Counted from the stretch's first letter, positions 16,756-26,900 are shown. The stretch: DNA of 34,861 bases from an uncultured Eubacteriales bacterium (GCA_900313475.1 OMRJ01000144.1:1-34861); one strand, 5' to 3'. Numbers and translations are program-made. The notes: generated from the letters alone by a model not told the origin.

Positions 16756-17703
16756 ATGGCAGATATTATTAAAACGGCAACAAGAGATGCCTACGGCAAG
16801 GCGCTCGTAGAGCTTGGCGAGAAGAACGAAAAGCTTGTTGTGTTCGATGCCGACCTCGCGGCGGCAACCAAAACCGGTATGTTCAAAAAGGCTTTCCCCG
16901 ACCGCTTTATCGACTGCGGCATAGCAGAGGGCAATATGATGGGCGTTGCGGCAGGCATGGCTACGGCGGGTTACACGGTTTTTGCAAGCTCGTTTGCGAT
17001 GTTCGCCGCGGGCAGAGCCTTTGAACAGATAAGAAACACGATAGGATACCCTCATATAAATGTAAAAATAGGTGCGACCCACGCCGGCATTTCCGTCGGA
17101 GAGGACGGCGCAAGCCATCAGTGCTGTGAGGATATCGCGCTTATGCGCACCATCCCCGGCATGACGATAATCAACCCCGCCGACGATATCGAAGCGCGTC
17201 TCGCCGTTTTTGCGGCTGCCGAGCATGACGGTCCCGTCTACATGCGTTTCGGACGTCTTGCGGTGCCGAGAGTGTTTGATGACAGTTATAAATTCGAAAT
17301 CGGCAAGGGTGTTTATCTCAACAAGGGCACCGATGTAACGATCATTGCAACCGGACTTCTCGTCGAAAGAGCTATCCAGGCGGCAGAGCTTCTTAAAAAC
17401 GAGGGTATCAGCGCGTCGCTCATCAATATGGCTACCATTAAGCCCATTGACCGCGATATTATTCTCGATGCCGCTAAAACGACAGGCTGCATAGTTACCG
17501 CAGAGGAACACAACATTATCGGCGGCTTGGGTTCCGCCGTCGCAGAGGTCGTTGCCGAGGAATATCCCGTTCCCGTGCTGCGTGTCGGAGTCGAAGACAC
17601 ATTCGGTAAATCCGGCCCCGCGCTTGAGCTGCTTGAGATCTTCGGCCTTAATGCGCAGAATATCGTCGCGAAGGCAAAAAGAGCGATAGAGCTTAAAAAA
17701 TAA
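16756..17703 (+). CDS. Transketolase, C-terminal subunit
   Basis: The pyrimidine-binding and C-terminal half of the split transketolase. The 315-residue protein shows the Transket_pyr domain (VVFDADLAAATKTGMFKKAFPDRFIDCGIAEGN in order, then GVAAGMATAGYTVFASSFA) with the catalytic Glu of the GIAEGNM segment that activates ThDP, and then the Transketolase_C domain (DVTIIATGLLVERAIQAAELL, VTAEEHNIIGGLGSAVAEV). The start ATG 16756 follows aaggagg; the open frame extends 23 codons into the upstream gene but lacks family similarity. A 13-base gap to the N-terminal subunit indicates one transcript. Confidence 0.95.
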   Translation: MADIIKTATRDAYGKALVELGEKNEKLVVFDADLAAATKTGMFKKAFPDRFIDCGIAEGNMMGVAAGMATAGYTVFASSFAMFAAGRAFEQIRNTIGYPHINVKIGATHAGISVGEDGASHQCCEDIALMRTIPGMTIINPADDIEARLAVFAAAEHDGPVYMRFGRLAVPRVFDDSYKFEIGKGVYLNKGTDVTIIATGLLVERAIQAAELLKNEGISASLINMATIKPIDRDIILDAAKTTGCIVTAEEHNIIGGLGSAVAEVVAEEYPVPVLRVGVEDTFGKSGPALELLEIFGLNAQNIVAKAKRAIELKK

Positions 17704-17729
17704 GAGTACAAATAAAGGACAGTAAAGTA

Positions 17730-18551
17730 ATGAACAGCATTCTTGATCTTAAATTCGCCAAATACTTTATCGACACCTGTCACCAGTCATGGCTCAAAGG
17801 CTGGAACGAGAGAAACGGCGGCAACATGAGCTACAGAATGAAGCCCGAAGAGGCTGCCGAGTGTGAAAAGTTTTTTTCGTATGATAACCCCGAAAAACCG
17901 ATAGGTCTTTCCGTGCCTAATCTGTCGGGCGAGTGCTTCATGGTTACGGGCAGCGGGAAATACTATAAAAATATTCTCCGCGAACCCGAAAACAACATCT
18001 GCATAGTTAAGCTTGATGAAAAAGGCGAGAATTACCGAATTGTTTGGGGACTTAAAGAGGGCGGTGTCCCTACAAGCGAGCTGCCTACGCATCTTCTCAA
18101 TCATTCCATAAAAAAAGAACTTACGAACGGCGAATACCGCGTTATAATGCACGCGCATCCCGCAAATATCGTCGCGCTCACATTCCTTCTCCCGCTTGAA
18201 GACAAGGTCTTCACAAGAGAAATATGGGAGATGATAACGGAGTGTCCGATAGTATTTCCCGCAGGAATAGGCGTGCTCCCCTGGATGGTATGCGGAAGCG
18301 CCGACATTGCCTATGCAACGGGTGAAAAAATAAAGAAGTACGACGCGGTCATTTGGTCGCATCACGGTATTTTCTGCGCGGGACCCGATTTTGACACGGC
18401 TTTCGGTCTTATGGATACTATCGAAAAATCCGCCGAAATTCTTATCAAAACAATGTCGTGCGGCGGAAAAAAACGCTGCATTACTTCCGAACAAATCATG
18501 GCGTTGAGTGAGCCTTATCACGTCAATATAGACAAAACCATGCTGGAATAA
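17730..18551 (+). CDS. rhaD: Rhamnulose-1-phosphate aldolase
   Basis: Class II, zinc-dependent aldolase that splits L-rhamnulose 1-phosphate into dihydroxyacetone phosphate and L-lactaldehyde. The 273-residue protein aligns over its whole length with RhaD: the phosphate-binding GNMSYR near the start, TSELPTH with Glu117, the zinc ligands His141 and His143 in MHAHP, and His212 in WSHHGIF. These numbers equal those of the well-studied E. coli enzyme. No rhaA, rhaB or transporter lies beside it; it follows the transketolase pair by 26 bases and is probably in the same transcript, which is odd for a catabolic gene. Related class II aldolases cannot be excluded, but the motif match is strong. Confidence 0.9.
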   Translation: MNSILDLKFAKYFIDTCHQSWLKGWNERNGGNMSYRMKPEEAAECEKFFSYDNPEKPIGLSVPNLSGECFMVTGSGKYYKNILREPENNICIVKLDEKGENYRIVWGLKEGGVPTSELPTHLLNHSIKKELTNGEYRVIMHAHPANIVALTFLLPLEDKVFTREIWEMITECPIVFPAGIGVLPWMVCGSADIAYATGEKIKKYDAVIWSHHGIFCAGPDFDTAFGLMDTIEKSAEILIKTMSCGGKKRCITSEQIMALSEPYHVNIDKTMLE

Positions 18552-18582
18552 TTAACACTTCTGACGAAAATTTTTGTTTCTC

Positions 18583-18611
18583 TTGTAAATTGTCCTGAGA
18601 TGTGATAAAAT
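18583..18611 (+). promoter_or_regulatory. Promoter for the zinc-ribbon membrane protein gene
   Basis: TTGTAA (18583-18588), a 17-base spacer and TAAAAT (18606-18611) with an upstream TG (extended -10) lie in the 99-base gap after rhaD. The predicted transcript start is near 18618, about 33 bases before the ATG at 18651. Confidence 0.6.
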
Positions 18612-18650
18612 TTTTTGAAGAAATGCTTTATCAGGATCGGTGAAAGAATA

Positions 18651-19454
18651 ATGGCAACTTATTGTCCTAAATGTAATTATAAATTGAGAATACGCGATTG
18701 GCGTCCCGAATGCCCGAAGTGCGGTGTTAACGTTATGTACTACGGCAATGAGGAGCGTTTGAGAAAAGAAGCCGATGCGGCTGAATACCACCACGCTATG
18801 ACGCAGCCGAAATACGACCGTCTTAAGTTTTCTCTTATCGGTCACCCGCTGTCGATAGTCCGTCTGGTGCTCGGATTACTGCCTGTTGCGGCAATGCTTA
18901 TTCCGTCCGGCAAGCTGAATTACACCCTGCCTTTTGCGGAGCATTCCGACGCCGTCAGCTTTATCTCGGTTATTCAGTTTATCACCGACAAAGGACTTGA
19001 TTTCGGTCTTCTTAAATCTCTTTGCGGCACGGAGCTTCTCGGTTCCGCAATGGTTTGCTGGGCACTCGCCGTGGCAGGTGTGCTCGGTGTGGCTGTGACA
19101 AGTCTTGTCGGCTGGATAATGCTCACTCTCTCCTGCTCCCCGAAAGGCTTTCGGCGCAACATTGCGTTCCCGGTTATCGGAATGGTGTTTGCTACGGTCG
19201 GTTTTGTTTCGTATGCCGTAATGGTGTCAAAGCTCAACGCCGCAGTGCCCGATGTTTTTAACGGAACCGTTATGCCGTGGGCGTATATCCTTGTGCTTGT
19301 TCTTTTCGCGGCTATGATAGTCGTAAACGTTATCTATAAAAAGAAAAACATTCAGGTCAAATACAAGGATGTTTCCGAACTTCTTATTCCTTACAATGAG
19401 CGCCCCTCCACCATCGCAAAGAAAAAAGCCGAAGCTGCGGCTGCCGCCAAATAA
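18651..19454 (+). CDS. Zinc-ribbon multipass membrane protein of unknown function
   Basis: A 267-residue protein with an N-terminal zinc ribbon (CPKC at 5-8 and CPKC at 21-24) that is cytoplasmic by its charge, then four or five hydrophobic segments (about residues 65-82, 135-165, 177-200 and 215-238 by reading). It ends in a hydrophilic Lys/Ala-rich tail. The start is ATG 18651, placed directly at the zinc ribbon; a TTG 12 codons upstream is in frame but would lie at the promoter. No family function is recognised. It follows its own promoter and ends before a terminator, so it is probably a single-gene unit. Confidence 0.7.
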   Translation: MATYCPKCNYKLRIRDWRPECPKCGVNVMYYGNEERLRKEADAAEYHHAMTQPKYDRLKFSLIGHPLSIVRLVLGLLPVAAMLIPSGKLNYTLPFAEHSDAVSFISVIQFITDKGLDFGLLKSLCGTELLGSAMVCWALAVAGVLGVAVTSLVGWIMLTLSCSPKGFRRNIAFPVIGMVFATVGFVSYAVMVSKLNAAVPDVFNGTVMPWAYILVLVLFAAMIVVNVIYKKKNIQVKYKDVSELLIPYNERPSTIAKKKAEAAAAAK

Positions 19455-19494
19455 AACAGAACGCATACAAAGGCGTGTCGAAAAACAAAATACT

Positions 19495-19527
19495 GCCGAC
19501 GTGTTTGTTTAATGCGTCGGCTGTTTT
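19495..19527 (+). terminator. Rho-independent terminator after the zinc-ribbon gene
   Basis: A perfect 7-bp stem GCCGACG (19495-19501) and CGTCGGC (19515-19521) with a 13-base loop, followed by TGTTTT. It lies 41 bases after the stop of the upstream gene. Confidence 0.7.
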
Positions 19528-19584
19528 AATAAGTGCAAAACGACCGCTTTTATGTTTCGATTGTATACTATGATAAATAACAGC

Positions 19585-20409
19585 ATGTATAATTTTATTT
19601 GTCCCGTGTGCGCCGCGCCGTTTGAACGTGTCGGCGGCGTGTTCAGGTGTTCGGGCGGCCATTCGTTTGATATTGCCAAAGAAGGCTACGTAAATCTGCT
19701 GACGGGAAGCCGATCGGGTGCTCTTACGGGCGACAGTGCCGATATGGCCCGGTGCCGCCGTGCCTTTCTGTCAAAAGGTTTTTTTGACGCGCTGTCAAAC
19801 GAACTGTGCCGCATTGCCGAAAAATACGGCGTTAAGGGCAGCGTGCTTGACATTTGCTGCGGTGAGGGACACTATTCTTCATTTTTCAAGAATCATATAC
19901 CCGAATCGAATGTCCTCGGCTTCGACCTTTCGCGCGAAATGGTGAAGCGAGCCGCGAAACAGAATAAAAATGTCGGCTATGCCGTTGCAAATATGACCTC
20001 CGTTCCTGTCCCCGACGGTTCCGTCGACTGTGCTTTTCACCTGTTTGCGCCGTTTTGTGCATCCGAATTCATGCGTATTTTGTCTCCGAACGGTATTCTT
20101 ATAAGTGTTGTCGCAGGCGCGGAGCACCTTATCGAGCTGAAAAATCTTTTGTATGACAAGCCGTATCCGAACGATGTGCACGACCCTTCCGACGGCGGGG
20201 CGGAAATTATCGAAGAATATGATCTCAAGGATAAAATAGCATTGCGGTCAAACGAAGATATCCGGGCGCTGTTCAATATGACGCCCTACTGCCGTCATAC
20301 ACCGACGTCGGGTATACAAAAGCTTTCGCAAACGGACAGACTTGATGTATCGTTGTGTTTCCATGTTTTTATTTTCGGAAAGAGAGAAAGATTGAAAAAT
20401 GAGCTTTAA
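19585..20409 (+). CDS. RlmA-like 23S rRNA (guanine-N1) methyltransferase
   Basis: A SAM-dependent methyltransferase of the RlmA(I/II) family, which methylates N1 of a guanine in hairpin 35 of 23S rRNA. The 274-residue protein opens with the diagnostic zinc finger (Cys6, Cys9, Cys22, His26 in CPVC...RCSGGHSFDIAKEGYVNLL) and has the SAM motif LDICCGEG at 88-95. I chose ATG 19585 because family members begin a few residues before the first Cys; in-frame ATGs at 19570 and 19552 are possible and none has a clear ribosome binding site. TATACT at 19564-19569 could be a -10 box, making the mRNA nearly leaderless, but no -35 box is seen. It overlaps the next gene by 11 bases. Confidence 0.85.
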   Translation: MYNFICPVCAAPFERVGGVFRCSGGHSFDIAKEGYVNLLTGSRSGALTGDSADMARCRRAFLSKGFFDALSNELCRIAEKYGVKGSVLDICCGEGHYSSFFKNHIPESNVLGFDLSREMVKRAAKQNKNVGYAVANMTSVPVPDGSVDCAFHLFAPFCASEFMRILSPNGILISVVAGAEHLIELKNLLYDKPYPNDVHDPSDGGAEIIEEYDLKDKIALRSNEDIRALFNMTPYCRHTPTSGIQKLSQTDRLDVSLCFHVFIFGKRERLKNEL

Positions 20410-21511
20410 GCTTAAAGAATTTACCCCTCCCGATTTTTCGCGGGAAGAATTTAATAAAATGCCCGATGCCGTGACGGTGCCTGCTCCGGCAGATTTCGTG
20501 TGTCCCGACAATTACCATGCCACTACTATTTTTCCGGAATATTTTAAGGCCGGCGGCAAGTGGATACTGGCGGAGGAATCACGCATGGACTGCGTCGCGG
20601 TATTGTGCGGCGACGGGAAAATAGCCGTGAAAGAGTTTCGCCGTGTGAAAAAGGGCGACCGTGTTTTTGTCGGTCGTACCGAAAACGGGGAGAACGGCAT
20701 CCTTGTTTGGCCCGACGGTTTTACTTCCGTGTCACGCGGACTTTCGGACACATTTTCTTTCCGTCAGGGCAGAAGCCGCGAAACGGCTTTTTCGCGTGAC
20801 TATGACAGGCTGTACGATTTGCTGCGCCATGAGCGTGAGCACGGAAATATTGTGTGGATACTCGGTCCCGCGGTTGTGTTTGACCACGATTCGCGCGCCG
20901 CGTTTTCGACGCTTGTGAAAAACGGCTATGCGGACGCCGTGCTTGCGGGCAATGCGCTTGCGACGCACGACCTTGAGGGCGGATATAAGCGCACCGCGCT
21001 CGGACAGGATATTTACACGCAGCGCTCGCGTGAAATGGGGCACTACAATCATATAGATACAATAAATAAAGTCCGTTCCTACGGCTCTATTCCCGCGTTT
21101 ATTGACGGGGAGGGGATAGAGGACGGAATAATTTACAGCTGCGTGAAGCACAACGTCCCGTTTGTGCTGTGCGGCTCGATACGCGACGACGGTCCGCTGC
21201 CTGAGGTATATGCGAATGCATACGAAGGGCAGGATGCGATGCGTGCGTGCATAAAAAAAGCGACAACGGTGATTGCAATGGCAACTACGCTTCACACCGT
21301 GGCGGGCGGCAACATGACGCCGTCCTTCAGGGTCATGCCCGACGGCAGTATAAGGGAAGTGTATTTCTATTCGGTCGACGTTTCGGAATTTGCCGTTAAT
21401 AAGCTTGCCGACAGAGGTTCGCTTGCGGCAAAGGGTATAGTTACAAATGTTCAGGATTTTATCGTGAACGTGTGCAAAGGACTCGGCCTTGAGCCTGCGG
21501 AACGCGAATAA
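20399..21511 (+). CDS. Homologue of archaeal-type ornithine cyclodeaminase (LOR/SDH family, TIGR00300-like)
   Basis: A 370-residue protein that matches the LOR/SDH bifunctional-enzyme conserved domain family, first known as archaeal ornithine cyclodeaminase (ornithine to proline plus ammonia, NAD-dependent) and as the C-terminal part of cyanobacterial ArgZ/AgrE. The N-terminal domain has DNYHATTIFPEYFKAGGKW and MDCVAV; the C-terminal, nucleotide-binding part has VLAGNALATHDLEGG (181-195), GHYNHIDTIN (214-223), LCGSIRDDGPLPEVY (257-271), TTLHTVAGGNMTPS and DRGSLAAKGIVTN. It differs from the classical bacterial ornithine cyclodeaminase (mu-crystallin family). It overlaps the methyltransferase gene by 11 bases, and no arginine or proline gene is nearby. 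The substrate is therefore unproven; the family call is strong from motif order. Confidence 0.75.
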   Translation: MSFKLKEFTPPDFSREEFNKMPDAVTVPAPADFVCPDNYHATTIFPEYFKAGGKWILAEESRMDCVAVLCGDGKIAVKEFRRVKKGDRVFVGRTENGENGILVWPDGFTSVSRGLSDTFSFRQGRSRETAFSRDYDRLYDLLRHEREHGNIVWILGPAVVFDHDSRAAFSTLVKNGYADAVLAGNALATHDLEGGYKRTALGQDIYTQRSREMGHYNHIDTINKVRSYGSIPAFIDGEGIEDGIIYSCVKHNVPFVLCGSIRDDGPLPEVYANAYEGQDAMRACIKKATTVIAMATTLHTVAGGNMTPSFRVMPDGSIREVYFYSVDVSEFAVNKLADRGSLAAKGIVTNVQDFIVNVCKGLGLEPAERE

Positions 21512-21599
21512 CCGTTCGGGGCAGCGGGCGGTGCGGATGCGAATCCTATCAGTCTGCGTAAAAAAATCCGAAAATCAAAAAAGAAAGGCGGCTGAATGA

Positions 21600-23780
21600 A
21601 TGCCGATATCATTTGACGATTCCAAAAAAATCTTTAAGCTCGATACCCCTTCTTCCACCTATGCGTTTAAGGTGTATGACGAAAACTATCTCATACATCT
21701 CTATTACGGCGCATATGTGCCGGACAACGATTTTGACGGCTATGAAAAAAGGCGTCAGTATGCGTCGTTCAGCGCATCGAATGCGCATCTGACCCATACG
21801 GGTTTTTCTGCCGATACATATCCCATGGAAATAGGCTGCAACGGCTGCGGTGATATGAGAATTTCGGCTTTGCAGATAAGAAATGCGGACGGCAACGCAT
21901 CTACCGACGTGCGCTATGTCTCGCATAAAATCTACAGCGGAAAGCCCGCCCTGCCCGGTCTGCCCGCGCTTTATGCCAACGATGACGGCGAATGCACAAC
22001 GCTTGAGGTTGTCACTCTCGACAAGGTGACGGGAGCCGAGGTGACGCTCATTTATACGGTCTTTGAGAAGCTTTCGGCTATGACTCGCTCCGTGGTTGTC
22101 AAGAACACGTCCGACAAGACCTTTGAAATAGAAAAAGTGATGAGCTTTTGTCTTGATATGGAGAGCGACGAATACGATCTCATTACTCTCTACGGCAGAC
22201 ACAACAGTGAACGTCATTTTGAAAAGCGTCCGCTTGCGCACGGCTATCAGGGCATCGGCAGCCGCAGAGGTACATCCTCGGCGCAGCAGAACCCGTTTAT
22301 GGCGCTTCTGTCGCATAACGGCAGTGAGGATTTCGGCGACGCCTACGGCTTCAATCTCGTGTACTCGTGTAATCACCTCTGTGAAACGGAGGTCGATTTC
22401 AACAATTGCACGCGTGTTATGATGGGCATAAACCCGACCGATTTCGGATGGCTGCTTGCTCCGGGAGAGAGCTTTTACTCGCCGGAAGCGGTTCTTGTTT
22501 ATTCAAACGAAGGGCTCGGCGGCATGAGCCGCACTTTCCACCGCCTTTACAACAGCAATCTTGTCCGCGGAAAATGGAAACACCTTAAGCGTCCTCTCCT
22601 TGTCAATAACTGGGAGGGCACCGGTATGAAGTTTGACGACGAAAAGCTCTATGCCATCGCGAAGTGGGCAAAAGAAACGGGCATTGAAATGCTTGTTATG
22701 GACGACGGCTGGTTCGGTCACCGTGACAATGACCGTTCGTCGCTCGGTGACTGGTTTGAGGATTCAAAGAAATTCAAAAACGGCATGACGGGCTTTATAA
22801 ACAGCGTTAAAGATCTCGGTCTTAAATTCGGCATTTGGTATGAGCCCGAAATGATCTCGCCGGACTCCGAGATATACAAAAAACATCCGGACTGGTGCAT
22901 TCATGTCCCGAACCGTGACCGCAGTGTCGGCAGATGGCAGTATGTTATGGACATGACGCGCGAGGACGTGAGAGATTATCTGTTTAATATAATGAGCGAT
23001 ATTCTCGGAAATAACGCTATCGACTACATCAAATGGGATTTTAACCGCAACATTACAGAAGCCGGTTCCGCGCTGCTTCCGCCCGAACGCCAGAAGGAGT
23101 TTTTCCACCGCTTTATTCTCGGCACATATGAGCTGATGGACAGAATAACAAAGGCGTTCCCGCATTTGCTGTTTGAAAACTGCTCCGGAGGCGGCGGAAG
23201 ATATGACCCCGGCATGATGTATTTCTCTCCGCAGATATGGTGCTCCGACAACACCGACGCCCTGTCTCGCGTTGATATCCAGTTCGGCTCGTCTCTCTGC
23301 TATCCCGCGTCGGTTCAGGGGGCGCATGTTTCCGCAAGCAAGCGCTCCGGATATGAGACTAAGCGCAACGTCGCAATGTGGGGCTCGTTCGGCTATGAGC
23401 TTGACCCTGCCGATATCAGTGAGGATGCGCGCGCGGAGATTCGCGGACAGATTGCCGATTATCACAAATACTATGACCTTATTCATTACGGCGACCTTTA
23501 CCGCATTATTTCCCCGTGGGACGACCCCTATAAGTGCGCATGGGAATTTGTGAGCGAGGACAAGTCGAAGGCGATGCTCACGTTGCTTATAAAGTTCGCA
23601 ACGGAGCGACGCAATTTCGTGATAAAGCTCAAGGGACTTGATGCCGGCAAAAATTATATTTGCGATTTTGACGGCAGGATCCGCTCAGGCGCTATGCTCA
23701 TGAACGCGGGAATAAACCTCCACGAAGTGCCCGAAAAGGACGGCTACAGCCTGGCAATACACTTTGAAGAAGTAAAGTAA
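21600..23780 (+). CDS. Alpha-galactosidase, glycoside hydrolase family 36
   Basis: Hydrolyses terminal alpha-1,6-galactose from raffinose-type sugars and galactomannans. The 726-residue protein has the family size and order: a beta-sandwich N-domain, a TIM barrel with LVNNWEGTG and LVMDDGWFGHRDNDRSSLGDW, the nucleophile Asp480 in KWDFNRNI, the acid/base Asp550 in WCSDNTDA, and a small C-terminal beta domain. No signal peptide is seen, so it is cytoplasmic and acts on imported oligosaccharides. The ATG at 21600 follows aagaaaggcgg; an ATG at 21596 runs into a stop after six codons. No sugar transporter is beside it, but galM (28526) would act on the galactose released. Confidence 0.95.
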   Translation: MPISFDDSKKIFKLDTPSSTYAFKVYDENYLIHLYYGAYVPDNDFDGYEKRRQYASFSASNAHLTHTGFSADTYPMEIGCNGCGDMRISALQIRNADGNASTDVRYVSHKIYSGKPALPGLPALYANDDGECTTLEVVTLDKVTGAEVTLIYTVFEKLSAMTRSVVVKNTSDKTFEIEKVMSFCLDMESDEYDLITLYGRHNSERHFEKRPLAHGYQGIGSRRGTSSAQQNPFMALLSHNGSEDFGDAYGFNLVYSCNHLCETEVDFNNCTRVMMGINPTDFGWLLAPGESFYSPEAVLVYSNEGLGGMSRTFHRLYNSNLVRGKWKHLKRPLLVNNWEGTGMKFDDEKLYAIAKWAKETGIEMLVMDDGWFGHRDNDRSSLGDWFEDSKKFKNGMTGFINSVKDLGLKFGIWYEPEMISPDSEIYKKHPDWCIHVPNRDRSVGRWQYVMDMTREDVRDYLFNIMSDILGNNAIDYIKWDFNRNITEAGSALLPPERQKEFFHRFILGTYELMDRITKAFPHLLFENCSGGGGRYDPGMMYFSPQIWCSDNTDALSRVDIQFGSSLCYPASVQGAHVSASKRSGYETKRNVAMWGSFGYELDPADISEDARAEIRGQIADYHKYYDLIHYGDLYRIISPWDDPYKCAWEFVSEDKSKAMLTLLIKFATERRNFVIKLKGLDAGKNYICDFDGRIRSGAMLMNAGINLHEVPEKDGYSLAIHFEEVK

Positions 23781-23832
23781 ACATGACAATGCGGTGCTTC
23801 CGTATTTAATACGTTACTTCAATGAACAAAAC

Positions 23833-23886
23833 AAAAGACTATACTTTACAATGCATTTTAATGCAAAACGTAAAATATAGTCTTTT
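23833..23886. terminator. Bidirectional terminator between convergent genes
   Basis: A perfect 11-bp stem (AAAAGACTATA at 23833-23843 with TATAGTCTTTT at 23876-23886) is extended inside by TTTAC (23845-23849) with GTAAA (23870-23874). The inner loop holds a further small GCAT...ATGC pairing. A-tracts and T-tracts on both sides let it act for the GH36 gene (rightward) and for the ABC operon (leftward). Confidence 0.85.
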
Positions 23887-23949
23887 TTGCTTTTCGAAGT
23901 GTGCTTTAATGATTCAGCGATATATCCTTTTCGAGAACAGATGCGCTTT

Positions 23950-26900
23950 TTATTCTACCGATTTGAGTGACGATACCATGTCGATATGCTTTATCTTTTT
24001 GCGGAGCATGAGGTTTACCGACACTATAAACAGCACCGTAAGTCCGCAGGCAATGAGATAATTATACCAGCATACCGTCTGTCCGTACATGACCGCGTCG
24101 ATAGATGTGTAGGTTATCAGCAGTCTGTGCAGCACAATGCCGAGCGCCACGCCGAGCGCAAGACCGAATACCGACAGGATGACATTTTCACGGTAGATGT
24201 AGTCATTCATTTCTCTGTCCGTAAAGCCGAGCACTTTGAGTGTTGCAAGCTCGCGGTTGCGTTCTATGATGTTGATGTTTGAGAGATTGTAGAGAACAAC
24301 AAAAGCCAAAACGGTTGCAGACACTATAAACAGAAGAATAACCCACGAGAGAGCCGCCGTTATGCGTCCGATGCTCTGTGTCGTATCGGAGGTGTAGGAT
24401 AGCGCGGTTATCCCGTCGGTGAGCACCATATCGGAGGCAAGGCGTCCTTTTGCATTCGCAGTCGCGTCCGCATCGTCCGAAAGAACGTTGTCGGAGAGAA
24501 GACCGAGTGCGTAGAAGTATTCGGGATCATGTGATGTCGCCGCACGGTATACGCTTTCTGTCATGTAAATGTAGTGGAACGTGTAGTTTTCGGCTATCGC
24601 GCTTACCGTTACGCTGTAAACGTTTCCGTCGGAATCGGAGAAGTTTATCGCATCCCCCGTCTTGACATTTGCCGTTTTTGCAAGCTTTTCGGTTATTATC
24701 GCGCCCGTATTGTCAAGCGTCAGCTTTTCTCCGGTGTGCCTGTCTCTTAAGTCTATAAAGGTCGGCAGCGAGGCGGGTTTTTCGGGGACAAAAACATAAA
24801 CATCGGTCTTTTTGTTCGTTTCGGCGCCGAAACCCTCCATTGATTTCATACCGACAAGTGTCAGATCCCTGATTCGGGCATCCGAAGCCGCGGCATTGAA
24901 CGACGCGGTGTGCGTACCCGTTGTCTGAGCATTGTCAAAGGCTATCTGAAAGTCATATTTTGATATTGCGTTTTCGCCGTACTGCTTTGCCGTAATTGCC
25001 GAGACGGAATCATACATACCGAGACTTGCGAGAATAAGCGCGCAGCATCCCGCGATTCCGATCACCGTCATGAGAAAACGTGTTCTGTACCTGAAAAGAT
25101 TGCGAGCCGTAACCTTTGTTGAAAAGCTCAGTTTTTTCCACACTGCGCTCACTCTTTCGAGGAGGATGCGTTTGCCCGCTTTTGGAGTTTTGGGACGCAT
25201 CAGCACACTCGGTGCAAGCTTCAGGTCTTTCATGAGAGATGCCGCGGTCGACAGAGTGGTGCATGCAACCGACAAGAGGAAGCATATCAGAATATCAAGC
25301 CACGGAATTTTGTATATAAGCGACGGCATGGAGTACATTATTCCGTATGCCGAATTTATCGCATACGGGAACAGAAATATTGCGGTTGAAACACCTAAAA
25401 GAGTACCGAAAATACAGGCGCTCAAAGAATAAATGATATATTTGAGCATTACGGCGCCCGAAGTGTAGCCGAGAGCTTTATATGTGCCCAGAAGCACGCG
25501 TTCTTCATCCACAAGGCGTGTCATGGTCGTAAGACAGACAAGTGCCGCAATCAGGAAGAAAAAAAGCGGGAAAATATTTGAAAGGGCGGCAATATTCGAT
25601 ACAGACTGACCGTAGCTTGAATATCCCGGAGTTGCCGTTCGGTCGTATACGCTCCATTTTACGTTGTCGAGCCGTGCATACAGCTCCTTTGCGGAGTTAA
25701 GCTCCGCCCTTGACGCAGCAAGTGACGAAGTAAGCTGTGTGTCCGCTTCCGCGCGTTTTTTCTGTGCCTGCTCGAGGTTTGCAGGAGCAGACTGCACCTG
25801 TTGTGTAAGCTCTTTAAGCTTTGCCTCCTCCTGTATCTTTTGAATTTGAAGCTGTAACTCGCCGCTTTGTATCGAAATACCCTTTTGCGTAAGCTCGTCC
25901 TTGTAGTTTGCGAGGTCGGTGGCTGCGTTGTCGAGTTGCTTTTTTGTAGCGGCGCTGTCGGCGGATGCTTTTTCGAGCGTCGTTTTCATTGTTTCGAGGT
26001 TTGCCGCGAGAGCGTCAAGCAGCGCCTTTTTTTCTTTTATCTGCTTTTCCTGGTCGGCAAGCTTCTGCTTCTGCTGTTCGATATAAGGCTCGACATTTGC
26101 AATTATCTCCATTGCAAGTCCCTGTGTCGTAAGGGACTTTATCGCATTGTAAAGCTCCGGATAGGTTGTTTGCATCATGGTGATGACAGCCTGAACCTGT
26201 TCCTGTGAGCTTGCGGTAATATTTTTGTCCTGAATGGACTGCATTACATTGTCGGCTGCGTTAATAAGCGAATTTGTGGTGCTTATTGCGGTGTTAAGCG
26301 TGTTAACCTGCTGGCGAGCCGATGTGCATTCTGTATAGAGCCTGTCGTACTGCTCCTGTTTTTCGGACAGCGTTTTCACGCTCTCGTCATATTTTTCCTT
26401 GTTTGTTTTCCATAGCTCGTATTTGCTTTGATAGTCTTTAAGAGCCGCGTCAAGCTGTGCGGAATTGTTGCCCAGCGTGTTTTTCGCGTCCGCAAATTTT
26501 TCGTCAAATTCCGCTTGTGCGTCGGCAAGCAGCTTTTCACCGTTGTCAACGAGCTGCTGAAGCGTTTCTATTGTGCTGTCAAGCTCTTTCATAGCGCTTG
26601 TAGCGTCCGACGATTTTTCGGTTATGGTTTTTTCGCCGTCTTCTATCTGTTTTAAAAGTTGCGGACGCAGCGTTGTGACACGCTGTTTTACCTGTGTGTC
26701 GGAGAGCGATTTCACTGCGCTCTCATAGGGTGCTATATAGTTAAAGTATTCGTCCGAAAACGGTTCATAGCTGTCGCTGCCGTCGACCTTAGCGTATATT
26801 TCGGTGTAGTAATCGGTCGAAAAAGCTTCATCCGGAATAAGAATAAATGTGCCTATTTTACCGCTGCCGATATTCGTGTTTCCGCGTTCAAACGAAATAT

